A model generated the notes under the pieces. It saw only the letters and a program-made list of their open reading frames with translations, was not told the DNA's origin and searched no databases. DNA of 64,000 bases, taken from assembly GCA_030834165.1 (NCBI GenBank), contig JAURFU010000003.1, positions 20,860-84,859 of the forward strand, read 5' to 3'. This DNA comes from Verrucomicrobiota bacterium (GTDB lineage Bacteria; Verrucomicrobiota; Verrucomicrobiia; Opitutales; UBA953). Both the position numbers and the translations under genes were made by a program. Positions 52,162 through 59,881 of the stretch are shown here, in pieces (position 1 is the stretch's first letter; each line of letters begins with the position of its first letter).

Positions 52162-53832
52162 TCAATCCCCTTTCGCCGGGGCGGGCACGAGCCGGACGGC
52201 GGAAAGCGGGTGCTGGTCGAGCAGGGTGGGATGCCAGCCCCGTACTTCCGGGCGCATCAGATATTTGTTCTTATTGAAGACCACGGGGAGCACCGGCGCC
52301 TGTTCGACCAGCCGGGCCTCGGCCAGTTGGAAGTAGCCGAAACGCTTCGCGGCGTCGGTCTCGCGCGCGGCGAGCCCGAGCAGGCGGTCGTATTCCGCGT
52401 CGCTCCAGTCCGAGTTGTTGAGCTCGTTGCCGGTGATGAGCATCTCCAGGAAGGTGTTCGGGTCGTTGTAGTCGCCGACCCAGGCGCCGCGGCAGAGGTG
52501 GAACTCCCCTTTGCGCATGGCGGTGAGGTAGACCTTCCACTCCAGGTTGCGGAGCTCGACTTCGACGCCGAGCTCGCGGCGCCACATCTCCTGGTAGGCC
52601 TGCGCGACCATCTGCTGGCCTTCCGAGGTGGCGTAGAGGTAGTCGAACTTCGGGAGTCCCTTGCCGCCGGGATAACCCGCTTCGGCGAGGAGCCGCCGGG
52701 CTTCCGCGGCGTCCTGCTTCCATCGGGCGGTCGGCTGGAAGCCGCCGGTGCCGGGCGGGGTGAAGTGGAGCGCGGGCGTCTCGCCGGCGCGCAGGACCTT
52801 CTCGGCGATCAGGTCGCGGTCGATGGCCATGCCCAGGGCGCGGCGGACGCGCGGGTCGCCCAAGGCCTTGCGCGCGGCGACGTCGGCCGGCGTCGTCCCC
52901 TTGATGTCGCAGTTGACCCACACGAACGCGGTGGAGAGGAACGGGTCGATGCGGAGCTGCGGCGCCTTCTCGGCGCGGAGCTTGGCCACCTTGTAAGGCG
53001 GGACCGCGCCGGTGACGTGCAGCTCGCCGCCGCGGAAGGCGCGTTCCTCGGCGAAGAGGTCTGCGATGGCGCGGAATTCCACGGCGTTCAGCGCGACTTC
53101 CTGGGCGTTCCAATAAAGGGGGTTCTTGCGCACGACCACGCGGCGGGCGACCTCCCAGGATTCGAGGGTGAAAGCGCCGCTGCTGACCATCGAGCCGGGC
53201 CGCGTCCACGGCGTGTTCAGCGCGTCGATGCCGCCGAACTTCAGGATCGTCGGCGGGTGCACGGGGATCCAGCTGTGATGGCAGACGAGCTGGAGGAAAT
53301 ACGGGATGGGGTGCTCGAGCTCGATGACGAGCGTGTGAGTATCCGGCGCCCGCACGCCTACCGACCTGAAGTCCTTGGTCTGGCCGGCGGCGAACTCCTT
53401 GGCCCCGCGGATGCCGTGCAGCATCGAGCCGTATTCGGCGCCGAAACTGGGCATGAGCATGCGCTGGTAACTGAAAAGGAAGTCCGCCGCGGTGATGGGG
53501 TCGCCGTTCGACCACCGGGCCTCCTTGCGCAGGCGGAAGGTCCAGGTCCGGCCGTCGGCGGACATCGTCCAGCTTTCGGCGATGCCCGGGATCGGGTGCA
53601 GGTCCTCGGGGTCGTAATTGACCAGTCCTTCGAAGAGCGCGCCGACGATGTGGCTTTCGCTGAGGCCGGTGATGGTCTGCGGGTCGAGACCGGAGGGCTC
53701 GGCCATGTTGTTGATGATCAGGTAGCCCTCGGCGGCTTTCTTCTCGGCGGTGGTCCGTCCGTCGCCGCAGCCGGCGAGCAGGGTCGCCAGGCAGAGCAGG
53801 GCGGCCGTCCATCGGTGCGCGGGGCGAAGCAT
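52162..53832 (-). CDS. Peptide ABC transporter substrate-binding lipoprotein (OppA/DppA type)
   Basis: The 556-residue lipoprotein has a lipobox (LLAGC, Cys near 21) and a family 5 solute-binding fold: 'EPSGLDPQTITGLSESHIVGALFEGLV', 'PGIAESWTMSADGRTWTFRLR', 'DPRVRRALGMAIDRDLIAEKVL' and 'GAWVGDYNDPNTFLEML'. It should capture oligopeptides, or possibly murein peptides, in the periplasm. The OppBCDF permease and ATPases are not adjacent. I start at ATG 53832; the ORF track extension is shadow. Confidence 0.93.
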   Translation of the reverse strand: MLRPAHRWTAALLCLATLLAGCGDGRTTAEKKAAEGYLIINNMAEPSGLDPQTITGLSESHIVGALFEGLVNYDPEDLHPIPGIAESWTMSADGRTWTFRLRKEARWSNGDPITAADFLFSYQRMLMPSFGAEYGSMLHGIRGAKEFAAGQTKDFRSVGVRAPDTHTLVIELEHPIPYFLQLVCHHSWIPVHPPTILKFGGIDALNTPWTRPGSMVSSGAFTLESWEVARRVVVRKNPLYWNAQEVALNAVEFRAIADLFAEERAFRGGELHVTGAVPPYKVAKLRAEKAPQLRIDPFLSTAFVWVNCDIKGTTPADVAARKALGDPRVRRALGMAIDRDLIAEKVLRAGETPALHFTPPGTGGFQPTARWKQDAAEARRLLAEAGYPGGKGLPKFDYLYATSEGQQMVAQAYQEMWRRELGVEVELRNLEWKVYLTAMRKGEFHLCRGAWVGDYNDPNTFLEMLITGNELNNSDWSDAEYDRLLGLAARETDAAKRFGYFQLAEARLVEQAPVLPVVFNKNKYLMRPEVRGWHPTLLDQHPLSAVRLVPAPAKGD

Positions 53833-53919
53833 GCCGGAGATTAGGCCCGGGGTCGGGCCGAGGGCAAGGCGTCTGGATGGGCTCTTTACTCCCTGCGTCG
53901 GTTTTCCTATCAAGGTCCC

Positions 53920-54432
53920 ATGCTCACCCCGACCCGTCGCGACCTCGTCGTCGCCGCCCTGACCGCCTCCGTCTGCCTCGGCCTGCTCGGTTTCATCGTC
54001 CCCGGCCCGCTCGCCGCCGACGTGCCGGCCGCGAAGCCTGTCATGGGCTCGATGGCCTTCGACTGGGAGAAGCTGGTGGTCAAGCCGACCAAGATCGGGG
54101 CCTACCGCAAGGTCTGCCAGGCGCCGACCGCGACCCTCGACGAACTCGAATATCATGTCACCACGCTGAACCCGGGCCAGTCCCCGCACCCGCCCCATCA
54201 GCATGCCGACGAGGAACTGCTCATCGTCAAGGAGGGGACCGTCGAAGCCCTCGTCGCCGGAGATTGGGTGAAGCTCGGCCCGGGCTCGGTGATCTTCCAG
54301 GCCGCGAACATCGAGCATGCCATCCGCAACGCCGGCGAAGGCCAGGCCACCTATCACGTCATCAAGTGGAACTCGCCCGGCATGCTTGCCCAGCGCGCCG
54401 CGGCCAAGGCGGCGGCCAAGGCGGCGAAGTAG
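53920..54432 (+). CDS. Exported cupin-domain protein
   Basis: The 170-residue protein starts with a twin-arginine-like signal ('PTRRDLVVAALTASVCLGLLG'). A cupin fold follows with 'HPPHQHADEELLIVKEGTVEALV' (motif 1, three His and Glu) and 'PGSVIFQAANIEHAIRNAGEG' (motif 2, one His), so the metal site is complete. The C-terminus is Ala/Lys rich. It may be a metal-dependent enzyme or sugar-binding protein in the periplasm; no partner is visible. It ends at a bidirectional terminator shared with glnB. Confidence 0.88.
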   Translation: MLTPTRRDLVVAALTASVCLGLLGFIVPGPLAADVPAAKPVMGSMAFDWEKLVVKPTKIGAYRKVCQAPTATLDELEYHVTTLNPGQSPHPPHQHADEELLIVKEGTVEALVAGDWVKLGPGSVIFQAANIEHAIRNAGEGQATYHVIKWNSPGMLAQRAAAKAAAKAAK

Positions 54433-54439
54433 GCCGACA

Positions 54440-54467
54440 AAAAGGGCGTCCCCGCGGACGCCCTTTT
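54440..54467. terminator. Bidirectional intrinsic terminator
   Basis: AAAAGGGCGTCC / GGACGCCCTTTT, a perfect 12-bp stem with a CCGC tetraloop, separates the converging cupin and glnB genes and carries A and T runs for both strands. Confidence 0.93.
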
Positions 54468-54486
54468 GATTTGATGTGTCCGGAGC

Positions 54487-54834
<348 letters not shown>

Positions 54835-54873
54835 TTAGGTTGGGTTAGGCGTACGGTTGAGCAAGTCCACTTA

Positions 54874-54889
54874 TGCACCCCCCGTGCCA
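54874..54889 (-). promoter_or_regulatory. Sigma-54 (RpoN) -24/-12 promoter of glnB
   Basis: On the minus strand TGGCACGGGGGGTGCA matches the RpoN consensus TGGCACG-N4-TTGCA with one mismatch and exact GG-N10-GC spacing. The predicted start is near 54863, about 38 bases before the glnB ATG. No enhancer-binding site was identified. Confidence 0.75.
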
Positions 54890-54913
54890 AGTCTTGGTCA
54901 GGGGAGCAGGGAC

Positions 54914-55564
54914 TCACGATTGAGTATTTTTAAGCAAGGCTTCGGCGGTAGACGACAGTTTTTCGGCAGATTTAAGTCCGGGTGCGAGTTCGACGCCGCT
55001 GTTGAGGTCGAAAAAGTCCGCTCCTGATGCGGCGGCGGCGGTGATGTTGTGCGGCCCTAAGCCTCCGGCGAGGAGCCATTGGACATCGGGGAAGCGCTGA
55101 CGCAGCCGAGCGAAGCGGCTCCAATCAGAGGTCTTGCCCGTTCCGCCGAAGGCGTCTTTGGCGTGCGCATCGTGGACGAAGCCCACGGCGAGGGGGATGA
55201 GTTCGACGGGCCACTCGGCGCCGTCGGCGAGTTTCGGGGCGAGCCAGAGGCGGTCCGGGCCGACGGCCGCGGAGAGCGCCTTCGGGTCGCAGTCCGACCT
55301 GGTCGGATCGAAGTGAGCCTGGACGATCGCGAAGCCTTCGGCGATCAGCGCGAGGGCTTCGGCGACGGACGGATTCACCGTCACGGCCACGCGCTTGGCG
55401 GCAGGGATTTCCCGCAGCAGCGGGGCGCGCGCGGCCACGGGGACGAAGCGGGGCGAACCCGACCAGCAGTTCACGCCGAGGAAGTCGGCGCCTTGGGCGA
55501 GGGCCGTGGCGGCGTCGGCGGCGCGGGTGATTCCGCAGACCTTGATGCGCGCCTGGCCGATCAT
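54914..55564 (-). CDS. trpF: Phosphoribosylanthranilate isomerase
   Basis: The 216-residue TIM barrel performs the third step of tryptophan synthesis, isomerising N-(5-phosphoribosyl)anthranilate. 'KVCGITRAADA' holds the catalytic Cys, 'FLGVNCWSGSPRFV' follows, 'AFGGTGKTSDW' carries the catalytic-site Asp region and 'LLAGGLGPHNITAA' with 'DLNSGVELAPGLKS' binds phosphate. Start ATG 55564 overlaps the hemD stop (ATGA). Other trp genes are absent, so this is an isolated copy in a heme operon. Confidence 0.94.
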   Translation of the reverse strand: MIGQARIKVCGITRAADAATALAQGADFLGVNCWSGSPRFVPVAARAPLLREIPAAKRVAVTVNPSVAEALALIAEGFAIVQAHFDPTRSDCDPKALSAAVGPDRLWLAPKLADGAEWPVELIPLAVGFVHDAHAKDAFGGTGKTSDWSRFARLRQRFPDVQWLLAGGLGPHNITAAAASGADFFDLNSGVELAPGLKSAEKLSSTAEALLKNTQS

Positions 55565-56346
55565 GCGAGCGCGGCGACGACGGCGTCGCGGATGGCCTTG
55601 GCGGTCGGCGCGGCGGCGGTGCCCGCCAGCGGGATGCCGGCCTTTCGGATCGCGTCGGCGGTCGTGGCGCCGATGGCCACGGCCTTGGGCTGGCGCGCGC
55701 CGGCGTCGGGCCGGAGGGACGCGGCCTGGTGCAGGAAGGATTCCACGGCCGAGGGGCTCGCGAACACGATCGCGTCGGCGCCGCGGCGGCGGAACTCGGC
55801 GGCTTCGGGCGATTCGGCGACCGGCTTCTCCTCGGTGGCGTAGACCTTGAGCACGTCGACGATCGCCATGCCGCCGTCGGCGAGCAGGCGCGGCAGCTCG
55901 GGGGTGTTGAGGTTGCCGGTGACGACGAGGACCTTCTGGTTCTCGACGTCGTGCTTGTCCATCAGCTCGCGGCCCAGCGAGAGGGCGTCGTTCTGCGCGG
56001 CGGTGAGGTCGCTGTCCAGATGGTACTGACGCAGGGCCTTCTCCGTCGCGGGGCCGAGGCAGGCGAAGCGCACGCCGCCCACCGAACGGATGTCGGTGAA
56101 GCGTTCGAAGAAACGGTCGAAGAAGCCCCGCACGCCGTTGGCGCTGGTGAAGACGATCCAGTCGTATTCGCCCATGGCGTCGAGGACTTCGCCGAGCACG
56201 GCGTCGTCGGGCTCGAAGGTGATCTCGAGGAGCGGAAGTTCGGAGACGGCCGCGCCGGCCTCGACGAGGGCTTCCTTCCAGTCGGCTCCGCGTCCTTCCG
56301 GACGGGTGAGGACGACGAGACGGTCGCGGAGGGGGAGTTTGCTCAT
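55561..56346 (-). CDS. hemD: Uroporphyrinogen-III synthase
   Basis: The 261-residue protein is a two-domain HemD: 'VVLTRPEGRGADWKEALVEAGA', 'DWIVFTSANGVRGFFDRF', 'VGGVRFACLGPATEKAL' and, in domain 2, 'DAIVFASPSAVESFL' and 'VAIGATTADAIRKAG'. It closes and inverts ring D of hydroxymethylbilane to uroporphyrinogen III. HemD is poorly conserved, but these motifs and its position 2 bases after hemC make the call firm. trpF overlaps its stop. Confidence 0.93.
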   Translation of the reverse strand: MSKLPLRDRLVVLTRPEGRGADWKEALVEAGAAVSELPLLEITFEPDDAVLGEVLDAMGEYDWIVFTSANGVRGFFDRFFERFTDIRSVGGVRFACLGPATEKALRQYHLDSDLTAAQNDALSLGRELMDKHDVENQKVLVVTGNLNTPELPRLLADGGMAIVDVLKVYATEEKPVAESPEAAEFRRRGADAIVFASPSAVESFLHQAASLRPDAGARQPKAVAIGATTADAIRKAGIPLAGTAAAPTAKAIRDAVVAALA

Positions 56347-56348
56347 GT

Positions 56349-57206
56349 TCAGCGGGGCAGGATCTGGCGCAGGATGTCATCGGCCAGGGCGGAGGCCGCG
56401 GCGAGGTCGGTGACGGGGAAAGCGAAGTCGTGGCGACCGAAGTCGGCGCGGAAGAGATGCACGCGTCCCGCGGCGTGATGGCAGGCGAACGCGGTGTGGC
56501 AGCCTTCGCCGAGCTTGGCGAGGAACAGGCGCTCGACGGTCACGGAATAGGTCGTGGCGGCGCAACCGGCGGCGGCATACCGCGCGATCTCCGCCGTGCG
56601 CGACTGGATGGCGACGGCGCCCTGGCCGGCGGCGGGCACCATGTCGGTGAGCGCGACGGGCTCGAAGGCGAGGCCGGGCCATTCCTTGATGCCGAGGCGG
56701 TTGAGGCCGGAGGCGGCGAGGTACGACGCGTCGGCGTCGCCGTTCGCGAGCTTCTTCAGGCGGGTATCCACGTTGCCACGCAGTTCGGTCCACTGCGCCT
56801 GCGGGAAGGCGAGGGCGCCCTGCGCGCGGCGGCGCGGGCTGCCGGTGGCGATGAGCTTCGGGCTGGCGACCTCGCTGCGACGCACGAGCACGTCGCGCGC
56901 GTCCTGACGCGGCAGGCAGACGGCGATGGCGAGGCCGGCGGGCATCTCGGTCGGAAGGTCCTTGGAACTGTGGATCGCGAGGTCGGCTTCGCCGCGCAGG
57001 AGCGCCTGTTCGAGCTCGGCGGTGAAGAGGCCCTTGCCGCCTTGCTTCTCGAGCGACCAGCTGGCCTGGCGGTCGCCCGTGGTGGTCAGGATGCGGATCT
57101 CCGTGGGCCGGCCGAGCGCCGCCTGCAGTCGGGCGGCGGCGTCGTGCGTCTGCTGGAGGGCCAGCGGGCTGCCGCGGGTGACGATGACGATGGGGCCGGT
57201 GGACAT
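56349..57206 (-). CDS. hemC: Porphobilinogen deaminase (hydroxymethylbilane synthase)
   Basis: The 285-residue enzyme joins four porphobilinogen units. 'TRGSPLALQQTHDAAARLQ' starts the fold, 'ELEQALLRGEADLAIHSSKDLPTEMP' contains the catalytic Asp and 'VPAAGQGAVAIQSR' is conserved. The dipyrromethane cofactor Cys is in 'LGEGCHTAFAC'. It is shorter than the usual 305-315 because domain 3 is trimmed. hemD follows after 2 bases. The operon feeds heme to the many cytochromes of this genome. Confidence 0.95.
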   Translation of the reverse strand: MSTGPIVIVTRGSPLALQQTHDAAARLQAALGRPTEIRILTTTGDRQASWSLEKQGGKGLFTAELEQALLRGEADLAIHSSKDLPTEMPAGLAIAVCLPRQDARDVLVRRSEVASPKLIATGSPRRRAQGALAFPQAQWTELRGNVDTRLKKLANGDADASYLAASGLNRLGIKEWPGLAFEPVALTDMVPAAGQGAVAIQSRTAEIARYAAAGCAATTYSVTVERLFLAKLGEGCHTAFACHHAAGRVHLFRADFGRHDFAFPVTDLAAASALADDILRQILPR

Positions 57207-57219
57207 TGCGGAAGGAGGC

Positions 57220-57555
57220 TCAGCCTTGGCGGATCAACCAGAGCACGCCCCAGGCGGCGGGGACGGCGAGGTTGCCTACGAGCAGGGCGGTGGCGGCGAG
57301 GCGGAGGAGATCCCAAGGCCGGTTCAAAGTGGCGAGGACGGCGATCACCGCGCCGCAGAGGGCGATCGGGATGCCCATGCCGACGCCGAGCCAGACCACC
57401 CGGTCATAAGGGTCTTTGACCAGGCCGAGGAAGACTTCGCCGCCGCGGTAGCTCAGGAGGGCCGCCGCGTAGAGGGCGCCGCCGGCCAGGAGGAGGGAGA
57501 ACGCCTGGACGACGCCATAGGCGCGGGAGTCGTCTTCGGTGAGTTCGGGGGACAC
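57220..57555 (-). CDS. Small three-helix membrane protein upstream of hemC
   Basis: The 111-residue protein has three hydrophobic segments (about residues 17-33, 45-67 and 80-105 from this start) and no family I recognise. No ATG is available near the N-terminus. GTG 57555 gives 'MSPELTEDDSRAYGVVQAF', a sensible start; the ORF track uses TTG 57597. It precedes hemC by 13 bases and is co-directional, so it is probably in the same operon. Possible roles in cytochrome or heme handling are conjecture. Confidence 0.65.
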   Translation of the reverse strand: MSPELTEDDSRAYGVVQAFSLLLAGGALYAAALLSYRGGEVFLGLVKDPYDRVVWLGVGMGIPIALCGAVIAVLATLNRPWDLLRLAATALLVGNLAVPAAWGVLWLIRQG

Positions 57556-57600
57556 CCCGTCAGCAAAGACACCCCCTGCCGGACTTCCAAGTTTCAAGTT

Positions 57601-57629
57601 TCCCGGGGACGGAATAATCCGCCCCGGGA
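57601..57629 (-). terminator. Hairpin downstream of the symporter gene
   Basis: On the minus strand TCCCGGGG-CGGA pairs with TCCG-T-CCCCGGGA, with one bulged T, about 8 bases after the symporter stop. The following sequence lacks a strong T-run, so termination efficiency is uncertain. Confidence 0.5.
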
Positions 57630-57636
57630 GACGTGC

Positions 57637-59472
57637 TCAGTGTCCGCCGAGGCCTTCGTGCTCCTTGATGTATTCCTGCTTCAGGCCGAGGGCTTCCGGG
57701 GCGTGGAGGACGAGCATCTTCATGCGGACGTCGGCCGGGATCGTGGACGCGGTCGCCTTGGAGACGAAGATCATCAGGAGGATGGAAAGCGGCACGGCCC
57801 AGATCGCAGGCTGTTCGCAGAGGATGCGGGCGAGCGGGTGCGCGACCCAGTAGTCGGCGATGCCCTTGGCGAGCGGATGGTCGGCCCAGTAGGCGGCGAG
57901 TTCCGCGGCGTCGGTCAGCTTCTTCGCCTTGGCGACGGCGACGTCGGAGACCGACGTCAGGGTGATGGACGCGAGCGCGCTCAGTCCGCCGACGAGCATG
58001 CCGGTGGCCGCGCCGCGCATGGTCATGCCGCGCCACCAGACGCTCATGAAGAGCAGCGGGAAGTAGCTGGCGGCGGCGATGGCGAAGGCCTGGCCGACCA
58101 TGAAGTTGATCTCGAGCGCTTCGACCTGCGAACCCAGACCGACGGCGGTCACGCCCACGATCAGGGCCGACCACTTGAAGGCCTTGAGGCGCTGTTCCGG
58201 CGAGGAGGCCGGGCGCAGGATGCGCCCGTAGATGTCGTGGGCCAGGGCGCTGGACATCGAGACGAGCAGGCCGGAGAAGGTCGACATGAACGCGGCGAAG
58301 GCGCCGGCGCAGGTGATGCCCGAGAGGATCGAGCCGAGGAGCGGATGGTCGCGTCCGGCGAGCAGCGTGGGCAGCTCGAGCACGACCTTGTCCGTGCCCT
58401 TGGCGCCGACGGCGTCGTAGAGTTCCGGCGTGAGCGAGCGGCCGATGACGCCGTAGACGGGCGGGAAGACGTAGAAGACGCCGATGAGGATCATGACCCA
58501 CATCGTGGTGCGCTTCGCGGCCACGCCGTCGGGGTTCGTGTAGAAGCGGACGAGGATGTGCGGCAGGCCGGCGGTGCCGCAGACGAGCGCGATGATCAGC
58601 GAGTAGGTGTAGAGAAGCGAGTAGGGCTGCTTGTTCGCTTCGAGCTCGGCCTTCGCTTCGGGCGTCCGGGCGGCGGCGATGGAGGCGTCGACGGCCTTGG
58701 TGGTCAGCTTGCCGAACGGCGCGATCCACTGTTCGTCCTTCGGGGCCTTGGCGGGCAGGGCCTTGCGCTCGATGCCCGCGGGGGCGGCGGCGACGGTCTC
58801 CTGCGCGGTCTTGTTGGCCTCGAGGTGCTGCTGGTAGTGGCCGACGATCGCGGCCAGGACGAAGATCGGCAGGGTGATCGCGAAGACCTTGAGCCAATAC
58901 TGGAAGGCCTGCACGAGGGTGATGCCCTTCATCCCGCCGAGCGAGACGTTGAGGGTGATGACCGCGCCCACGACGACCACGCCGGCCCAATAGGGCAGGC
59001 CGGGGAAGATGTAGGCGAGCGTGGTGCCGGCGCCCTTCATCTGCGGCATGGTGTAGAAGAAGCCGATGAAGAGCACGAAGCAGACCGCGATCTTGCGGAA
59101 GAGCGGCGAGTCGTAGCGGCCTTCGGCGAAGTCCGGGATGGTGTAGGCGCCGAAGCGACGCAGCGGGCCGGCGATGAAGAGCAGGAGGAAGAGGTAGCCG
59201 CAGGCGTAGCAGACCGGATACCACAGCGCGTCGTAGCCCGTGGCCATGACCATGCCGGCGACGCCCATGAAGGAGGCCGCGGAGAGGTATTCGCCCGAGA
59301 TGGCCGAGGCGTTCCAGCCGACGGAGACCGAGCGGCCCGCGACGAAGAAGTCGCCGGCGCTCTTGGACTTCCCGGCGGTCCAGAAGCCCATGCCGACGGT
59401 GATGACGACGGTGGCGAGCGAGAAGAAGGCGATCCAAGGATCGATGCCTTGGGCGGCGAGGAGGGCGTTCAT
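57637..59472 (-). CDS. actP: Sodium:solute symporter, acetate permease ActP-like
   Basis: The 611-residue SSS-family protein has about 13 helices. Landmarks are 'DFFVAGRSVSVGWNASAISGEYLSAASFMG' and 'YTIPDFAEGRY', then a long loop near residues 220-290 and 'GTAGLPHILVRFYTNPDG' with 'SGITCAGAFAAFMSTFSGLLVSMSSALAHDIYGRIL', typical of ActP/YjcG. It co-transports Na+ with acetate or other short monocarboxylates. The upstream DUF485 gene is the classic ActP partner. No acetyl-CoA synthetase gene is adjacent in the window. The symbol is based on family; specificity is not proven. Confidence 0.9.
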   Translation of the reverse strand: MNALLAAQGIDPWIAFFSLATVVITVGMGFWTAGKSKSAGDFFVAGRSVSVGWNASAISGEYLSAASFMGVAGMVMATGYDALWYPVCYACGYLFLLLFIAGPLRRFGAYTIPDFAEGRYDSPLFRKIAVCFVLFIGFFYTMPQMKGAGTTLAYIFPGLPYWAGVVVVGAVITLNVSLGGMKGITLVQAFQYWLKVFAITLPIFVLAAIVGHYQQHLEANKTAQETVAAAPAGIERKALPAKAPKDEQWIAPFGKLTTKAVDASIAAARTPEAKAELEANKQPYSLLYTYSLIIALVCGTAGLPHILVRFYTNPDGVAAKRTTMWVMILIGVFYVFPPVYGVIGRSLTPELYDAVGAKGTDKVVLELPTLLAGRDHPLLGSILSGITCAGAFAAFMSTFSGLLVSMSSALAHDIYGRILRPASSPEQRLKAFKWSALIVGVTAVGLGSQVEALEINFMVGQAFAIAAASYFPLLFMSVWWRGMTMRGAATGMLVGGLSALASITLTSVSDVAVAKAKKLTDAAELAAYWADHPLAKGIADYWVAHPLARILCEQPAIWAVPLSILLMIFVSKATASTIPADVRMKMLVLHAPEALGLKQEYIKEHEGLGGH

Positions 59473-59473
59473 G

Positions 59474-59785
59474 TCACTTGGTCAGGCCGTCCTGGGCGGC
59501 TTTGGCTTCGGCGTCCTCGAGCGCGATGGAGCGCTGGATGAACACGTAGGAGATGACCCACACGAAGGGGAAGAAGAGGACGCCGAGGATCAGCCACGTG
59601 AGCGTGAAGCCGAAGACGCGCTGGGCCATGAAGCCAGGCTGGTAGTAGTTCAGGAGGGGCAGGGCCACGAGCGCCACCATGAAGCACAGGGCGCAGGTGA
59701 TCGAGAGCTTCAGCTGGCCGCGCATCAGGCGGGCCAGGAAGGCATCCGAGTGGATGGCATCGGGGGTAGGGGAGGACTCTCTCAT
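59474..59785 (-). CDS. DUF485 family membrane protein (YjcH-like)
   Basis: The 103-residue protein has two transmembrane helices (about residues 28-46 and 58-82) in the DUF485/YjcH pattern: 'GQLKLSITCALCFMVALVALPLLNYYQPGFMAQ' then 'TWLILGVLFFPFVWVISYVFIQR'. In many bacteria it is encoded just before the acetate permease. I start at ATG 59785 rather than the longer frame. It is separated from the symporter gene by 1 base. Confidence 0.9.
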   Translation of the reverse strand: MRESSPTPDAIHSDAFLARLMRGQLKLSITCALCFMVALVALPLLNYYQPGFMAQRVFGFTLTWLILGVLFFPFVWVISYVFIQRSIALEDAEAKAAQDGLTK

Positions 59786-59852
59786 GGGGGTGGCCTTAGT
59801 CCGTGGATTTATCCCCCGACTGCAACCCGAGGATTTCCGCTTGAAATGGCTT

Positions 59853-59878
59853 AATGCAAGAGTATTGCATTTGGCAAT
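59853..59878. promoter_or_regulatory. Candidate repressor operator of the TonB-dependent receptor
   Basis: AATGCAA-N5-TTGCATT (59853-59871) is a perfect 19-nt inverted repeat. The overlapping ATTGC-N5-GCAAT (59864-59878) adds a further half-site. The cluster lies 3 to 28 bases before the receptor ATG. Its place before a ZnuD-like receptor suggests a metal regulator such as Zur, but the sequence is not a published consensus I can match. Confidence 0.5.
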
Positions 59879-59881
59879 CCT

